Of a stretch of 64,000 bases of DNA, positions 53,560 to 61,396 are shown in pieces; position 1 is the stretch's first letter; the number at the start of each line of letters is the position of its first letter. The DNA comes from an uncultured Fluviicola sp. (GTDB taxonomy: Bacteria > Bacteroidota > Bacteroidia > Flavobacteriales_D > Crocinitomicaceae). Below the pieces are notes generated by a model, which made no database searches, was not told the origin of the DNA, and saw only the letters and a program-made list of their open reading frames with translations. The stretch covers positions 248,001 through 312,000 of the forward strand of contig NZ_CABHOL010000015.1 of NCBI RefSeq assembly GCF_902168135.1, in the 5' to 3' direction. The position numbers were made by a program, and so were the translations under genes.

Positions 53560-53792
53560 TACCACAGATACACAGATTAAAAGGGCACTTACCAGTTGCC
53601 CTATGGGAAGCAAAGAGACGACCAGTATTAAGACAGTTAACACCAAAAAAGTACATAAGAAGGTAACAAAGATTGAAATTTAGATTACTTTTTAACAAGA
53701 AGGATATTCAAACCTTTGCGTTCTTTGCTCCTTCGCTAACCGCATGTAGCCAAAGCTTTAGCGGCGGCACAAGCTATAGCGCAAGCGTTCAC
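53560..53792 (-). repeat. Intergenic repeat, copy B (inverted partner at 32276-32510)
   Basis: The reverse complement of 53708-53792 matches 32276-32360 in 82 of 85 positions. The rest is related but decayed. It lies between the operon terminator and the 3' end of the PaaK-like gene and encodes nothing I can recognise. Copies A and B point in opposite directions and bracket blocks C and D (32613-53507). Confidence 0.85.
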
Positions 53793-53801
53793 AACCACAA
53801 T

Positions 53802-55043
53802 TTATTTAAATACAATTTTCTCCGGTTTGCGCATGTGGTTCTTAAACACCTGGCTTCTCAGGTAATCTGTTTCAAGGAACACAAAATGCGGAACCACTCG
53901 CAATTTTGCTTTGCAATCTTCGATAATCTGGTTCATTACCGGGTGATGTTCTATCCGGTTTTCAAGAAGGATTGTAATGGTATCATGGCCCAGGTAATCT
54001 TTTGCAACCTCAATTTTGTAGCAGGCGATCTCTGATCTGCTGTCGAATATTTCATAGATCGAAGGTGGGAAAATAGTGGTTCCCTTAAACTTGATCATTT
54101 GGTTCTTGCGTCCTAAAATAGGTCCGATCCGTGGAGATGTTCTTCCACACCTGCAGGCCTCCCGATAAATTCGGGCAACGTCACCTGTTTTATAGCGTAT
54201 TAACGGAGTTCCTTCAGTTCCCAAAGTTGTGATAACAATTTCTCCTTTTTCGCCGTGAGGAACCTCTTTTCCTTCTTCGTCCAATACTTCCAGGTAAATC
54301 AGATCTTGATTTAAATGACCACCCTGGTGTGCGGTACATTCCGTAAATGCAGCTCCCATTTCCGTAGAGGCATAGGTAGAGAACAATTCAATGTTCCAAT
54401 CTGCATGAATTCGTTTTGCCAATACATTCTCGGAAAGATCGTCCTCGCGAATAGGTTCTCCGATACAGATTGCTGCACGAACCGAGGTTTGATTGATGTC
54501 AATGCCGTTTTGCTTCGCATAATCGATTAGATTCACTAAGAAACTCGGGACTGCGATCAGGATAGTCGGTTTGTTCTCCAAAATGGAATTCCATTGCAAT
54601 GCCGGAACTCCGGGCCCAATGCGGATCATTCCTGCGTTCAGTTCCTGAACACCTAAATAATAAGCCAGCCCGGCCATGAATTGCTTGTCGATGGTTGTCA
54701 TCAGCTGGAAAAGATCCCCGGCCTTTGCACCTGTCAGTTCAAAAGATTCTTTTTCGTTTTTCGCCAAACGAACCAAATCTTTCTTTGTAAGATAGATTGT
54801 TACGGGTTTTCCGGAAGTGCCTGAAGTAGTTACGTATTCAGCTACCTGGTGCGAAGGAACACACAAAAAATCGCGGTTATTTTGCGACAGATCTTCTTTC
54901 GTTGTAAAGGGAAGTTCTTTAAATGCTTCCCAGCTTAATGAGTCCAACGCATTTTTTGAAAAATGTCTTTGGTAAAATGGGGCATGATTTACCGCATAGC
55001 GAATTGTTTTATCTACTTGTTCAAGGATCTTGCTACTTTCCAT
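53802..55043 (-). CDS. PaaK-like acyl-CoA/acyl-ACP ligase
   Basis: A 413-residue adenylate-forming enzyme. The P-loop is YVTTSGTSGKPVTIY, and YASTEMGAAFTEC, RYKTGDVARIY, CGRTSPRIGPILGRKNQMIK and FKGTTIFPPSIYEI are landmarks of phenylacetate-CoA ligases. In this setting it would activate 4-coumarate, 4-hydroxybenzoate or a fatty acid and load it on CoA or an ACP. It overlaps the C45-family gene by 11 bases. Confidence 0.87.
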   Translation of the reverse strand: MESSKILEQVDKTIRYAVNHAPFYQRHFSKNALDSLSWEAFKELPFTTKEDLSQNNRDFLCVPSHQVAEYVTTSGTSGKPVTIYLTKKDLVRLAKNEKESFELTGAKAGDLFQLMTTIDKQFMAGLAYYLGVQELNAGMIRIGPGVPALQWNSILENKPTILIAVPSFLVNLIDYAKQNGIDINQTSVRAAICIGEPIREDDLSENVLAKRIHADWNIELFSTYASTEMGAAFTECTAHQGGHLNQDLIYLEVLDEEGKEVPHGEKGEIVITTLGTEGTPLIRYKTGDVARIYREACRCGRTSPRIGPILGRKNQMIKFKGTTIFPPSIYEIFDSRSEIACYKIEVAKDYLGHDTITILLENRIEHHPVMNQIIEDCKAKLRVVPHFVFLETDYLRSQVFKNHMRKPEKIVFK

Positions 55044-56718
55044 TTTTTCGACATTCTTTGATCAAATTTCGCAATTCTTCTTCAATTTGAGGTGATGCAA
55101 CGTGTTTTGTAAGCGCAACCTGGTAGTAATGAACAGCCTTTTTATATTGCTTCTTCTTTTGGAAATACTTTCCTAATTGCTCATAAGTAACATAAGACTC
55201 CGAATTGTCTGCAATGAATTTGTCAACCTCATTTGCTGAGAGATTCAAAGGTTTATCAAACATCAGGTAAGCAGTGATTTGCTGTTTAACGAGTTTAAAT
55301 GCTTTGAATTTGCTGTACGCTCCGGAAGTTAGGAACGGATCCCGTGAAATGGTGTCTACCAGCTGAATGTGTTTGGTCTTGAATGTTTTTGTCAGATCAT
55401 AGCCCAGGAAAGTTCCCAATTGATAATCCGAGCTGGAGATATAGTACATTTTGCTTTCCGGCTGCATAACTACGCTGTGATGTGCCAGCAGTTGATTAAT
55501 AGCTCGCGGGTTTCCCATTCCGATTGTATCTCCGGATTTTGTGTTCAGGGAACCATACTGATCTCTCAGAATAGAAGCTGCGTCATTACGATCCAGTGAG
55601 GTTGATCCTCTGAGTAATTGCTGCATGCGGTCAAAACGGTATTTGGAATCACTGTTTGCGATGTTCTTCACATTTGCGTCGTCTTTTTTGAAAACATCTG
55701 ATTGATAGTGATTGGCACAAACCAGGACATCCGTTTTACTTTCATAAACACCTAATTTTTTAGGTGATTTTTCAATCAGGACAGCTTTTCCGTCTTCAGC
55801 AGAGGAAACCATTAGTGTTTCGGAAACAAAGGTGTGCCGTTTTTTAGCAATAGCCACAGCTTCGTCGATATTTTTTGCATATTGCAGGATCTCGCGTGCC
55901 AGCAGGGATATTGGCATTTTTGAGCTGGTCGGCAAATCGGATTTGGAAGCATTGATCGTTACCGTCAATCCTTTTTCGTTCATTCCGGATGCTACACCCG
56001 TAAATCCCGCCCAGGAATAGGACGTGAACTTGTAGCCTTTGCTCGGATTCACAAAAATGACCAATTTGTTCTTCGCGAAATCATCGCCCACATAGAAATC
56101 AAAATTCCTTCCGACCAACAATTCTTTATCGGCACTTTTCTGCCCTTTTACTGCAAAAGAAGTACAGCCGACTACGCTGTAATCATTCAAAGCATGCCCG
56201 ATATCGTGGGCAGCGTGGTAATTCAGGATGCGAGTGTATTTGGAAGCAATGTAATCGTAACGATCAGAAAAGGCCAGGGAAATACCGTAAATTTCCTGTT
56301 GGTTCTCTAATGGAATATTCTCCGGTAAGTCACTGTTGAAGAATCCGACCATTAGTTTAATGACATGTCTCCACAATTTATTCGGCAGGAAATTGTTGAT
56401 TTGACCAACGAAGATATCTTCCTGTTCCTGCACCAGCTCTTTGGCAAGTTTGCCATAAATAACACCTCTTTCGTAAGGTTCACCCTCCAGGTACATTTCC
56501 CAAACGCCGTATTGGTTTTTTTTGAGGTAAGAATTTCCGAGTACGTAGTGATCTTTCCCAACTTTTTTGCGTTCTCCAATGTGTATTTCCGGAACTTCAG
56601 GAGTGTCAATTTGGGCATTGAACAAAACGATTGTAAACAAGACAAAAATGAAGGCGAAAAGCAACTCTGTGGGTATCCAAATAAGACGGAACAGGTATTT
56701 AAAAATGGTTTTGATCAC
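55033..56718 (-). CDS. C45-family autoproteolytic acyltransferase/hydrolase with C-terminal TPR
   Basis: A 561-residue protein. An N-terminal membrane helix is at 12-34 (LIWIPTELLFAFIFVLFTIV). The Ntn-hydrolase core begins at Cys185 in SVVGCTSFAVKGQ, so autocleavage before Cys185 is expected, and VGRNFDFYVGDD and GMNEKGLTVTINASKS are family landmarks. The C-terminal 60 residues (YEQLGKYFQKKKQYKKAVHYY) look like TPR helices. It is related to acyl-CoA:6-aminopenicillanate acyltransferase, so it could join the polyene acid and the dialkylresorcinol as an ester. The start is GTG at 56718. Confidence 0.82.
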   Translation of the reverse strand: MIKTIFKYLFRLIWIPTELLFAFIFVLFTIVLFNAQIDTPEVPEIHIGERKKVGKDHYVLGNSYLKKNQYGVWEMYLEGEPYERGVIYGKLAKELVQEQEDIFVGQINNFLPNKLWRHVIKLMVGFFNSDLPENIPLENQQEIYGISLAFSDRYDYIASKYTRILNYHAAHDIGHALNDYSVVGCTSFAVKGQKSADKELLVGRNFDFYVGDDFAKNKLVIFVNPSKGYKFTSYSWAGFTGVASGMNEKGLTVTINASKSDLPTSSKMPISLLAREILQYAKNIDEAVAIAKKRHTFVSETLMVSSAEDGKAVLIEKSPKKLGVYESKTDVLVCANHYQSDVFKKDDANVKNIANSDSKYRFDRMQQLLRGSTSLDRNDAASILRDQYGSLNTKSGDTIGMGNPRAINQLLAHHSVVMQPESKMYYISSSDYQLGTFLGYDLTKTFKTKHIQLVDTISRDPFLTSGAYSKFKAFKLVKQQITAYLMFDKPLNLSANEVDKFIADNSESYVTYEQLGKYFQKKKQYKKAVHYYQVALTKHVASPQIEEELRNLIKECRKNGK

Positions 56719-56738
56719 GCGTATGGAATAATTGAGTA

Positions 56739-56746
56739 CAAATATA
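56739..56746 (-). promoter_or_regulatory. Minus-7 box for the C45-PaaK operon
   Basis: TATATTTG on the minus strand lies 20 bases before the GTG at 56718. It is set back-to-back with the plus box at 56750-56757, three bases apart. Confidence 0.45.
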
Positions 56747-56749
56747 CGC

Positions 56750-56757
56750 TATTTTTG
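56750..56757 (+). promoter_or_regulatory. Minus-7 box for the phosphopantetheinyl transferase gene
   Basis: TATTTTTG lies 33 bases before the ATG at 56791. Confidence 0.45.
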
Positions 56758-56790
56758 AGGGGAATGTCAGCGATTTCACTCACTTAAGCT

Positions 56791-57336
56791 ATGATAAGCA
56801 TTATTAACAACCCAAATTCTACCGTGGCTTACTTCAAACAGGAAGATTATGAGAAGCTGCTCAAAGACGGTATTCACAAACGTGCAGTGGAGAAAGGGAG
56901 TGTCCAAATGCTAATGGAAAAATTGGGTTATGATGGTTTGGAAATTCAGTATAAGCAAACAGGTCAGCCCTTTTTCAGGAACAATCCGGAATTGTTTTTA
57001 TCGATTTCACATGCGAAAGGCTGGTATGCTGTAAGTGTTGGTACGGAACCTGTTGGAGTTGATATTGAACCATTCTCATCCCGATTAAAGCAAGGACAGG
57101 ATTATTTTCGCAATGAGCGGGAACTTCCGTTTTCTGAAAATGAAACAGCGCTTCAATTAATGTGGGGGGCAAAGGAGGCTTTTTACAAATGGAAGGAAGG
57201 CCAAATTGCTGATCTGAAGGAAGAAGTAACTTTGGTAAGAATTTTAGAAGAAAAATTGGTAATTGAATTTGAATCAGATGAATACCAATTGGGGTTTCGT
57301 GTTTTTGGAGAAGTTTTCCTGGTGTTCACCCTTTAA
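56791..57336 (+). CDS. 4'-phosphopantetheinyl transferase, Sfp-like
   Basis: A 181-residue enzyme that attaches the CoA-derived arm to carrier proteins. The magnesium-binding GVDIEPF (Asp91, Glu93) and the WGAKEAFYKWKEG motif are present, preceded by SISHAKGWYAVSVG. It is shorter than Sfp itself but in the range of cluster-linked enzymes. It very likely activates the three ACPs of the locus. It is divergent from the C45 gene, with facing-away promoter boxes. Confidence 0.9.
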   Translation: MISIINNPNSTVAYFKQEDYEKLLKDGIHKRAVEKGSVQMLMEKLGYDGLEIQYKQTGQPFFRNNPELFLSISHAKGWYAVSVGTEPVGVDIEPFSSRLKQGQDYFRNERELPFSENETALQLMWGAKEAFYKWKEGQIADLKEEVTLVRILEEKLVIEFESDEYQLGFRVFGEVFLVFTL

Positions 57337-57390
57337 AAACAATATTTTAAGCTCATTAGTCGATTTCCTTTCAAAATCCGTTATTAATCA

Positions 57391-57398
57391 TAATTTTG
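57391..57398 (+). promoter_or_regulatory. TAnnTTTG box before the small lipoprotein gene
   Basis: TAATTTTG lies 21 bases before the ATG at 57420. Confidence 0.4.
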
Positions 57399-57419
57399 AA
57401 GCGTTAATGAATACTACCT

Positions 57420-57653
57420 ATGAAAAAATTGACTTTTGGAATTTTACTTATCACAGCCCTGGCTTCCTGTAAGAAAGATTATAACTGCTCTTGCGATTAC
57501 TATGTGGATGGAGAATATCAGGTGACTAATGATACAAAGATTAACGCCACCAAATACAAAGCAAAAAAGGAATGTAAAGAGATGAATTCCGATCTGACTT
57601 TCGGTTTTGGCGGATCCAGCTACTACGCAGAAACAAGATGCAGCTTGAAATAA
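57420..57653 (+). CDS. Small Cys-rich lipoprotein, unknown function
   Basis: A 77-residue protein. The signal ends ITALASC, so Cys17 would be acylated. The mature part has four further cysteines (CSCDYYV, KKECKEM, ETRCSLK) that could form two disulphides. No family is recognised. It lies 60 bases before the next exported-protein gene. Confidence 0.65.
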   Translation: MKKLTFGILLITALASCKKDYNCSCDYYVDGEYQVTNDTKINATKYKAKKECKEMNSDLTFGFGGSSYYAETRCSLK

Positions 57654-57712
57654 TTTTTTGAATACTTTTGGGAAAGCTGTTTGTTTTTAAAATGGTATTT
57701 TTTAATTGTATT

Positions 57713-58375
57713 ATGAAGCACTTGATATTCTCCCTCAGCCTGTTTTTGTCCCTTACTGCCCGGACACAGGTTTTCCATATTCCCGATACCTCGGCTTTAC
57801 TGGTGAAAACCACTAGTCAGTCTCCGGCGCATTGGTACATTGAAGTTGTTTCTGATATCTCAACAGATACCGTATTGAGATGGAAAGCAACACATTATGA
57901 TAATGTTCCTGTCGAATGGCAGATATCTATAGACGACCAAACAACTTTTCATTCGAATGTTCAGGTTGGAGACAGTGGTGACTTTAATTTATTGGCGAAT
58001 CAGCCATTCGCAACTAAATTAATTATCGGCGCAATGTTGAACGGAACTCCCGGACATGGGATTTGTTATTTTGATGTTTACGATCCGGATAATCCTGCAG
58101 TTGTACAAGCAATCAGCTACGAGTTTATCGTTACACCTTCTACAAACGGAATTGCAGATTTGAATGATGATTCATTCCTTGAATGGAAGAATGGGATGCT
58201 GCTGGTGAAAAACGGGCGGGAAGCTGAATTTGAAGTTTATGATCTTGCTGGAAAAATTGTTGTGAAAAACAAACTAACAAATGCGTTGAAAATTTCTGAT
58301 CTGCTGAAGGATCAGACTTTATTGATTAAAGTTAAGCTTGAAGATAAAGTTGCTATGATTAAGATTTACAACTGA
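57713..58375 (+). CDS. Exported protein with degenerate T9SS C-terminal domain
   Basis: I chose the ATG at 57713 (220 residues), because it places the signal peptide (MKHLIFSLSLFLSL, cleavage after ARTQ) at the N-terminus; longer frames begin with TTG or another ATG. A beta-rich domain (HWYIEVVSDISTDTVLRWKA, VEWQISIDDQTTFHSNVQ) follows. The last 75 residues (LEWKNGMLLVKNGREAEFEV, YDLAGKIVVKNKL, ...KIYN) have the pattern of a type IX secretion sorting domain. It meets the convergent dehydrogenase gene 6 bases downstream. Confidence 0.68.
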   Translation: MKHLIFSLSLFLSLTARTQVFHIPDTSALLVKTTSQSPAHWYIEVVSDISTDTVLRWKATHYDNVPVEWQISIDDQTTFHSNVQVGDSGDFNLLANQPFATKLIIGAMLNGTPGHGICYFDVYDPDNPAVVQAISYEFIVTPSTNGIADLNDDSFLEWKNGMLLVKNGREAEFEVYDLAGKIVVKNKLTNALKISDLLKDQTLLIKVKLEDKVAMIKIYN

Positions 58376-58381
58376 TTCCAA

Positions 58382-59329
58382 TCAATTGTTTTCTTTATCA
58401 AGTATTTTGTCAGCTAAAACAGAACTAAGTTTGTAGTAGCTTTCGGAGGTCCAGCCTCCAACATGCGGAGTAAGCAATATTCTGTCGGATTCCAACAGAA
58501 ACTTCAGTTCTTCATTATCTGTTTGATCAAAGAATTGTTCGAAGGATTTTTTCTCGAATTCATTGACATCTAATCCGGCTGAAATGATTGTTCCTTTTGT
58601 TATAGAATCAATTAATGATTTAGTTTCAACTATTTTTCCTCTTGAAAGATTCAGTAAGTAAATTGGTTTGCCCAAAGCATCAAAAAATTCCTGATCGGCG
58701 AAGTAAATGGTTTCTTCGTTTTGGGGAATGTGAAAAGAAATCACGTCTGATTTACGCAGAAGGGCTTCTAAAGTTGCTTCGATTACAAAATCATCTCCGA
58801 ACCCTGTTCTATACTTGTCGTAAGCAAGCAGTGTAATATCAAAACCGCGTAATTTCTTTGCGAAAGCCTTTCCGTTATTCCCATAACCGATTATTCCAAC
58901 AGTTTTTCCATCCAGTTCGGTTCCCCTGTTTCCTTCACGGTCCCAAATTCCGTTTTTCACATCTCTGTTCGCAGTATGTATCTTATTCATCATGGATAAG
59001 AGCATTCCAAGAGCGTGCTCCCCGACTGCATTGCGGTTTCCTTCCGGGGCATTGTAAAGCTTAATTCCGCGACCCGAACAATACATTTCGTCGATGTTTT
59101 CCATTCCGGCACCTGAGCGTGCTATGAATTGAAGAGCCGGCGTGAATTTCAGGAAAGATTCGTCCATGGTGAAGCGGGATCTGATTACAAGACCATGCGC
59201 ATCGCCTAATTGCGATTCACAGTGTTCTCTTGTCCAGTCATGAGCTTCAATGCATTCGTATTCACCGCTTTGTGTGAGCCTTTCGGAAAGAATAGGGTGT
59301 ACGGTATCAAGAAAGAATACTTTTTTCAT
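58382..59329 (-). CDS. D-2-hydroxyacid dehydrogenase (phosphoglycerate dehydrogenase-like)
   Basis: A 315-residue NAD-dependent oxidoreductase. The Rossmann loop is VGIIGYGNNGKAFAKKL, the catalytic Arg lies in LLNLSRGKIVET and the catalytic His in LLTPHVGGWTSES. There is no ACT or other regulatory domain, so it is the short form. 3-Phosphoglycerate, glyoxylate and hydroxypyruvate are all possible substrates. It is monocistronic. Confidence 0.87.
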   Translation of the reverse strand: MKKVFFLDTVHPILSERLTQSGEYECIEAHDWTREHCESQLGDAHGLVIRSRFTMDESFLKFTPALQFIARSGAGMENIDEMYCSGRGIKLYNAPEGNRNAVGEHALGMLLSMMNKIHTANRDVKNGIWDREGNRGTELDGKTVGIIGYGNNGKAFAKKLRGFDITLLAYDKYRTGFGDDFVIEATLEALLRKSDVISFHIPQNEETIYFADQEFFDALGKPIYLLNLSRGKIVETKSLIDSITKGTIISAGLDVNEFEKKSFEQFFDQTDNEELKFLLESDRILLTPHVGGWTSESYYKLSSVLADKILDKENN

Positions 59330-59358
59330 GGAATGAATTTAGTACTCCGAAGTTAGGT

Positions 59359-59604
59359 TTATTCTTTGAACGGTTTGACCACAAACTGTAAAATTATCTT
59401 GATCACCTGTTCGATCAGGGAAAAGGTCGTGCGGTTAGTTTCCCCGATATAACCTTCAAGCAGATTTATTGGTCGAAGGTTTTCCCCGGTCTTCTCCAGG
59501 TTTAGTTTTATTTTTTGCGCATGGATTTCACGCTGCACCTTTAAAATCTGGAGATCCAGTTCGATTTCTTCAAACGAAGAATATATTTTCGGTTTTTTTT
59601 CCAT
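59359..59604 (-). CDS. Small soluble protein of the YtxH/holin-like operon
   Basis: An 81-residue protein with a helical, charged N-terminal half (SFEEIELDLQILKVQREIHAQ) and an amphipathic C-terminal end (FSLIEQVIKIILQFVVKPF) that may contact the membrane. Its start overlaps the stop of the holin-like gene by one base. I do not know its function. The three-gene order YtxH, holin-like and this protein is one I have seen in Bacteroidota. Confidence 0.65.
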   Translation of the reverse strand: MEKKPKIYSSFEEIELDLQILKVQREIHAQKIKLNLEKTGENLRPINLLEGYIGETNRTTFSLIEQVIKIILQFVVKPFKE

Positions 59605-59954
59605 CAGTCGTTGAAGAAGTGTTTGGAAAATGTCCGCAAAAGCGGACGTTCAATGAATTTAAGACGCAGGAACAGGATCAGGATGACCAGGATGAAATAT
59701 CCTCCGGCGATGATCAAAAACCCCAGGGCCATACTATCCAATGCATTTCCGATGGCCATAGCTGCGGCAATGGATCCGAAAAGGAAAGCAATCATCAGGA
59801 AGAAACCAATCACCATCAGCCTGACAACAGTTCTGGTAGATTTCATTACAAACTGAAATCCCCATAACTTATAGTATTGTACGGTGCTTTCTACGTAAGC
59901 TTTGGTTTCTTTCTGAATCTTTTGAGTACTTTCTTTTAGTTCTTCAAATGCCAT
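59604..59954 (-). CDS. Phage-holin-family (Holin-X-like) membrane protein
   Basis: A 116-residue protein with a helical N-terminal part, two membrane helices (LMVIGFFLMIAFLFGSIAAAMAIG and ALGFLIIAGGYFILVILILFL) and a basic end. The pattern fits the holin superfamily III/Actinobacterial Holin-X domain. No other phage gene is near, so it is more likely a house membrane protein tied to envelope stress. It is 2 bases after the YtxH gene. Confidence 0.78.
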   Translation of the reverse strand: MAFEELKESTQKIQKETKAYVESTVQYYKLWGFQFVMKSTRTVVRLMVIGFFLMIAFLFGSIAAAMAIGNALDSMALGFLIIAGGYFILVILILFLRLKFIERPLLRTFSKHFFND

Positions 59955-59956
59955 AC

Positions 59957-60274
59957 TTATTTAGCTGATGCTTTTTTAGGTCCCTTCAAAAGTTCCAGTT
60001 TTTCTTCCAGAAGGGAGATTAATTCGTCTTTTTCATGAACTCCGCTTGAAATGGCATTATCTAAAAAGTCTCCTACATCCTCACCTTTGCGATGAAGCAG
60101 CTGGGCCAGTTCATGATATTTATCCATCAGGTTATCTTTTCCCTTGCCTAAATTATCTTTTAATTTTTGACGGGTTACAGAACCTTTATCGGGAGCTAAC
60201 AAAATTCCGATACCTGCACCTATTACAGCACCTGCAAGAAGCGCGACGATGATATTTCCTGTGTTACTTGACAT
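59957..60274 (-). CDS. YtxH-domain protein
   Basis: A 105-residue protein. The N-terminal helix is IIVALLAGAVIGAGIGILLAPDKG, the YtxH hallmark with its glycine-rich turn and LAPDKG, followed by a long charged coiled part (KLKDNLGKGKDNLMDKYHEL). Such proteins are induced by general stress in other bacteria; the role here is unknown. It is first of three genes ending at 59359. Confidence 0.85.
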   Translation of the reverse strand: MSSNTGNIIVALLAGAVIGAGIGILLAPDKGSVTRQKLKDNLGKGKDNLMDKYHELAQLLHRKGEDVGDFLDNAISSGVHEKDELISLLEEKLELLKGPKKASAK

Positions 60275-60507
60275 GATACTTTGTTTTATGTGTTCCTAAT
60301 AAATTTAACCAAAAAATCGAGGCAATGTTGAAACCGGTGAATCTTTTAACGTTAATTTTCAGTTTTATACAAACGGAGTTTGCCGGAGCCTATGATTTCA
60401 TAAGCTTCACTTTCTAATATTAAATGCTTCATTTACATTAATAAAAAAACATGTTGGGTAAAAAAGGCGAGCGTATTACCCGAGCCAAAGAAATTCGTGG
60501 CAAAACC

Positions 60508-60948
60508 CTATTTCAGCTCCGACATCACAAAACTACTGTTTACCTGTCCGATGTGCGGGATCTGTGAGAGTTGGTTCTTCAGGAAATCATGGTAAACTTC
60601 CATATTCGCAACTTCAATGATAAGCATGTAGTCCGTTGCACCGGCCACGTGATAAGCATGGATGACCTCCTGAAGCTCTTTTATGGCAGTTTCAAAGATA
60701 TCGATTCCTTCTTTTTCATGACTTTTCAGGCTCACCTGGCAAACAACTTTCAGTTCTTTTCCAACTGCTTTCCGATTAATACGTGCCGTATATCCTTGTA
60801 TGACACCCATTCGCTCGAGGCGTTTGATGCGTTCAAAAGTTGGAGTAACCGATAAACCGATCTTACCCGCAACTTCTTTGTTGTTCATTTTTCCATTGGA
60901 TTGAAGAAGTGTGATTATCTGATAATCAATCGAATCTAATGCCGACAT
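60508..60948 (-). CDS. Lrp/AsnC family transcriptional regulator
   Basis: I chose the ATG at 60948 (146 residues), since LDSIDYQIITLLQSNGKM is the usual beginning of the family; a 24-residue extension from 61020 is possible. A winged helix-turn-helix (NNKEVAGKIGLSVTPTFERIKRLERMGVIQGY) and the effector-binding RAM domain (CQVSLKSHEKEG, VIHAYHVAGATDYMLIIEV) are complete. It probably senses an amino acid. The target genes are not evident; the neighbours are unrelated. Confidence 0.9.
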   Translation of the reverse strand: MSALDSIDYQIITLLQSNGKMNNKEVAGKIGLSVTPTFERIKRLERMGVIQGYTARINRKAVGKELKVVCQVSLKSHEKEGIDIFETAIKELQEVIHAYHVAGATDYMLIIEVANMEVYHDFLKNQLSQIPHIGQVNSSFVMSELK

Positions 60949-61396
60949 AGTAGTAAGTTTGAGAAAAAAATTCTGGTTTAGACCCTTAAACGGATCAAAA
61001 ACAGAATGAATAGTCTTCATTTTTCATAAAAATAGAATAATATTCCGTTAATCACGAATCAAGCCAAATTTGATTTTACTTAGCGGTGCTCTTTAGCGGA
61101 TAAAAATCTGAATTTAAACAGTATGATTCGAATTTTTGTCAAACTGCTCTAAGAGCCGGAATGTTAAAAGATCTTTGTTTTTAGTTGATTTATGTCCTGG
61201 TTTTAAACCGGACGCAAATATTTCCACAAAAATTTAACAAACGTCCACACAACGTTTGGTATTACTCTCCGTCATAGGAAGGTGAAAGTGGGGAATTGAA
61301 ATTAATTAATCACAAAAACAAGAACCCCGGTTTAGGCACTGCTGTCTAAATTACTACTGCTTTAAAACCCGGTTGACGAAATTCGGCCGGGATTTT
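60949..61396. other. Gene-free region with possible plus-strand small RNA
   Basis: 448 bases without a credible reading frame. The right end holds a hairpin (CCCGG at 61367-61371 with CCGGG at 61383-61387) followed on the plus strand by ATTTTTTATT. Two other C/G-rich words, CCCCGG near 61327 and the one at 61367, could pair in alternative ways. As no plus-strand gene precedes it, it may end a small RNA, or simply serve the minus-strand acyltransferase gene at 61397. Confidence 0.3.
61367..61392. terminator. Terminator hairpin at the end of the gene-free region
   Basis: The stem CCCGG/CCGGG is followed by six T on the plus strand, and by TTTTAAA on the minus strand just after the acyltransferase stop at 61397. 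Confidence 0.5.

Noticed and set aside
59604-59954. Prophage remnant suggested by the holin-like protein
   Set aside because: No endolysin, structural or integrase gene adjoins. The YtxH neighbour points to a chromosomal stress gene set.
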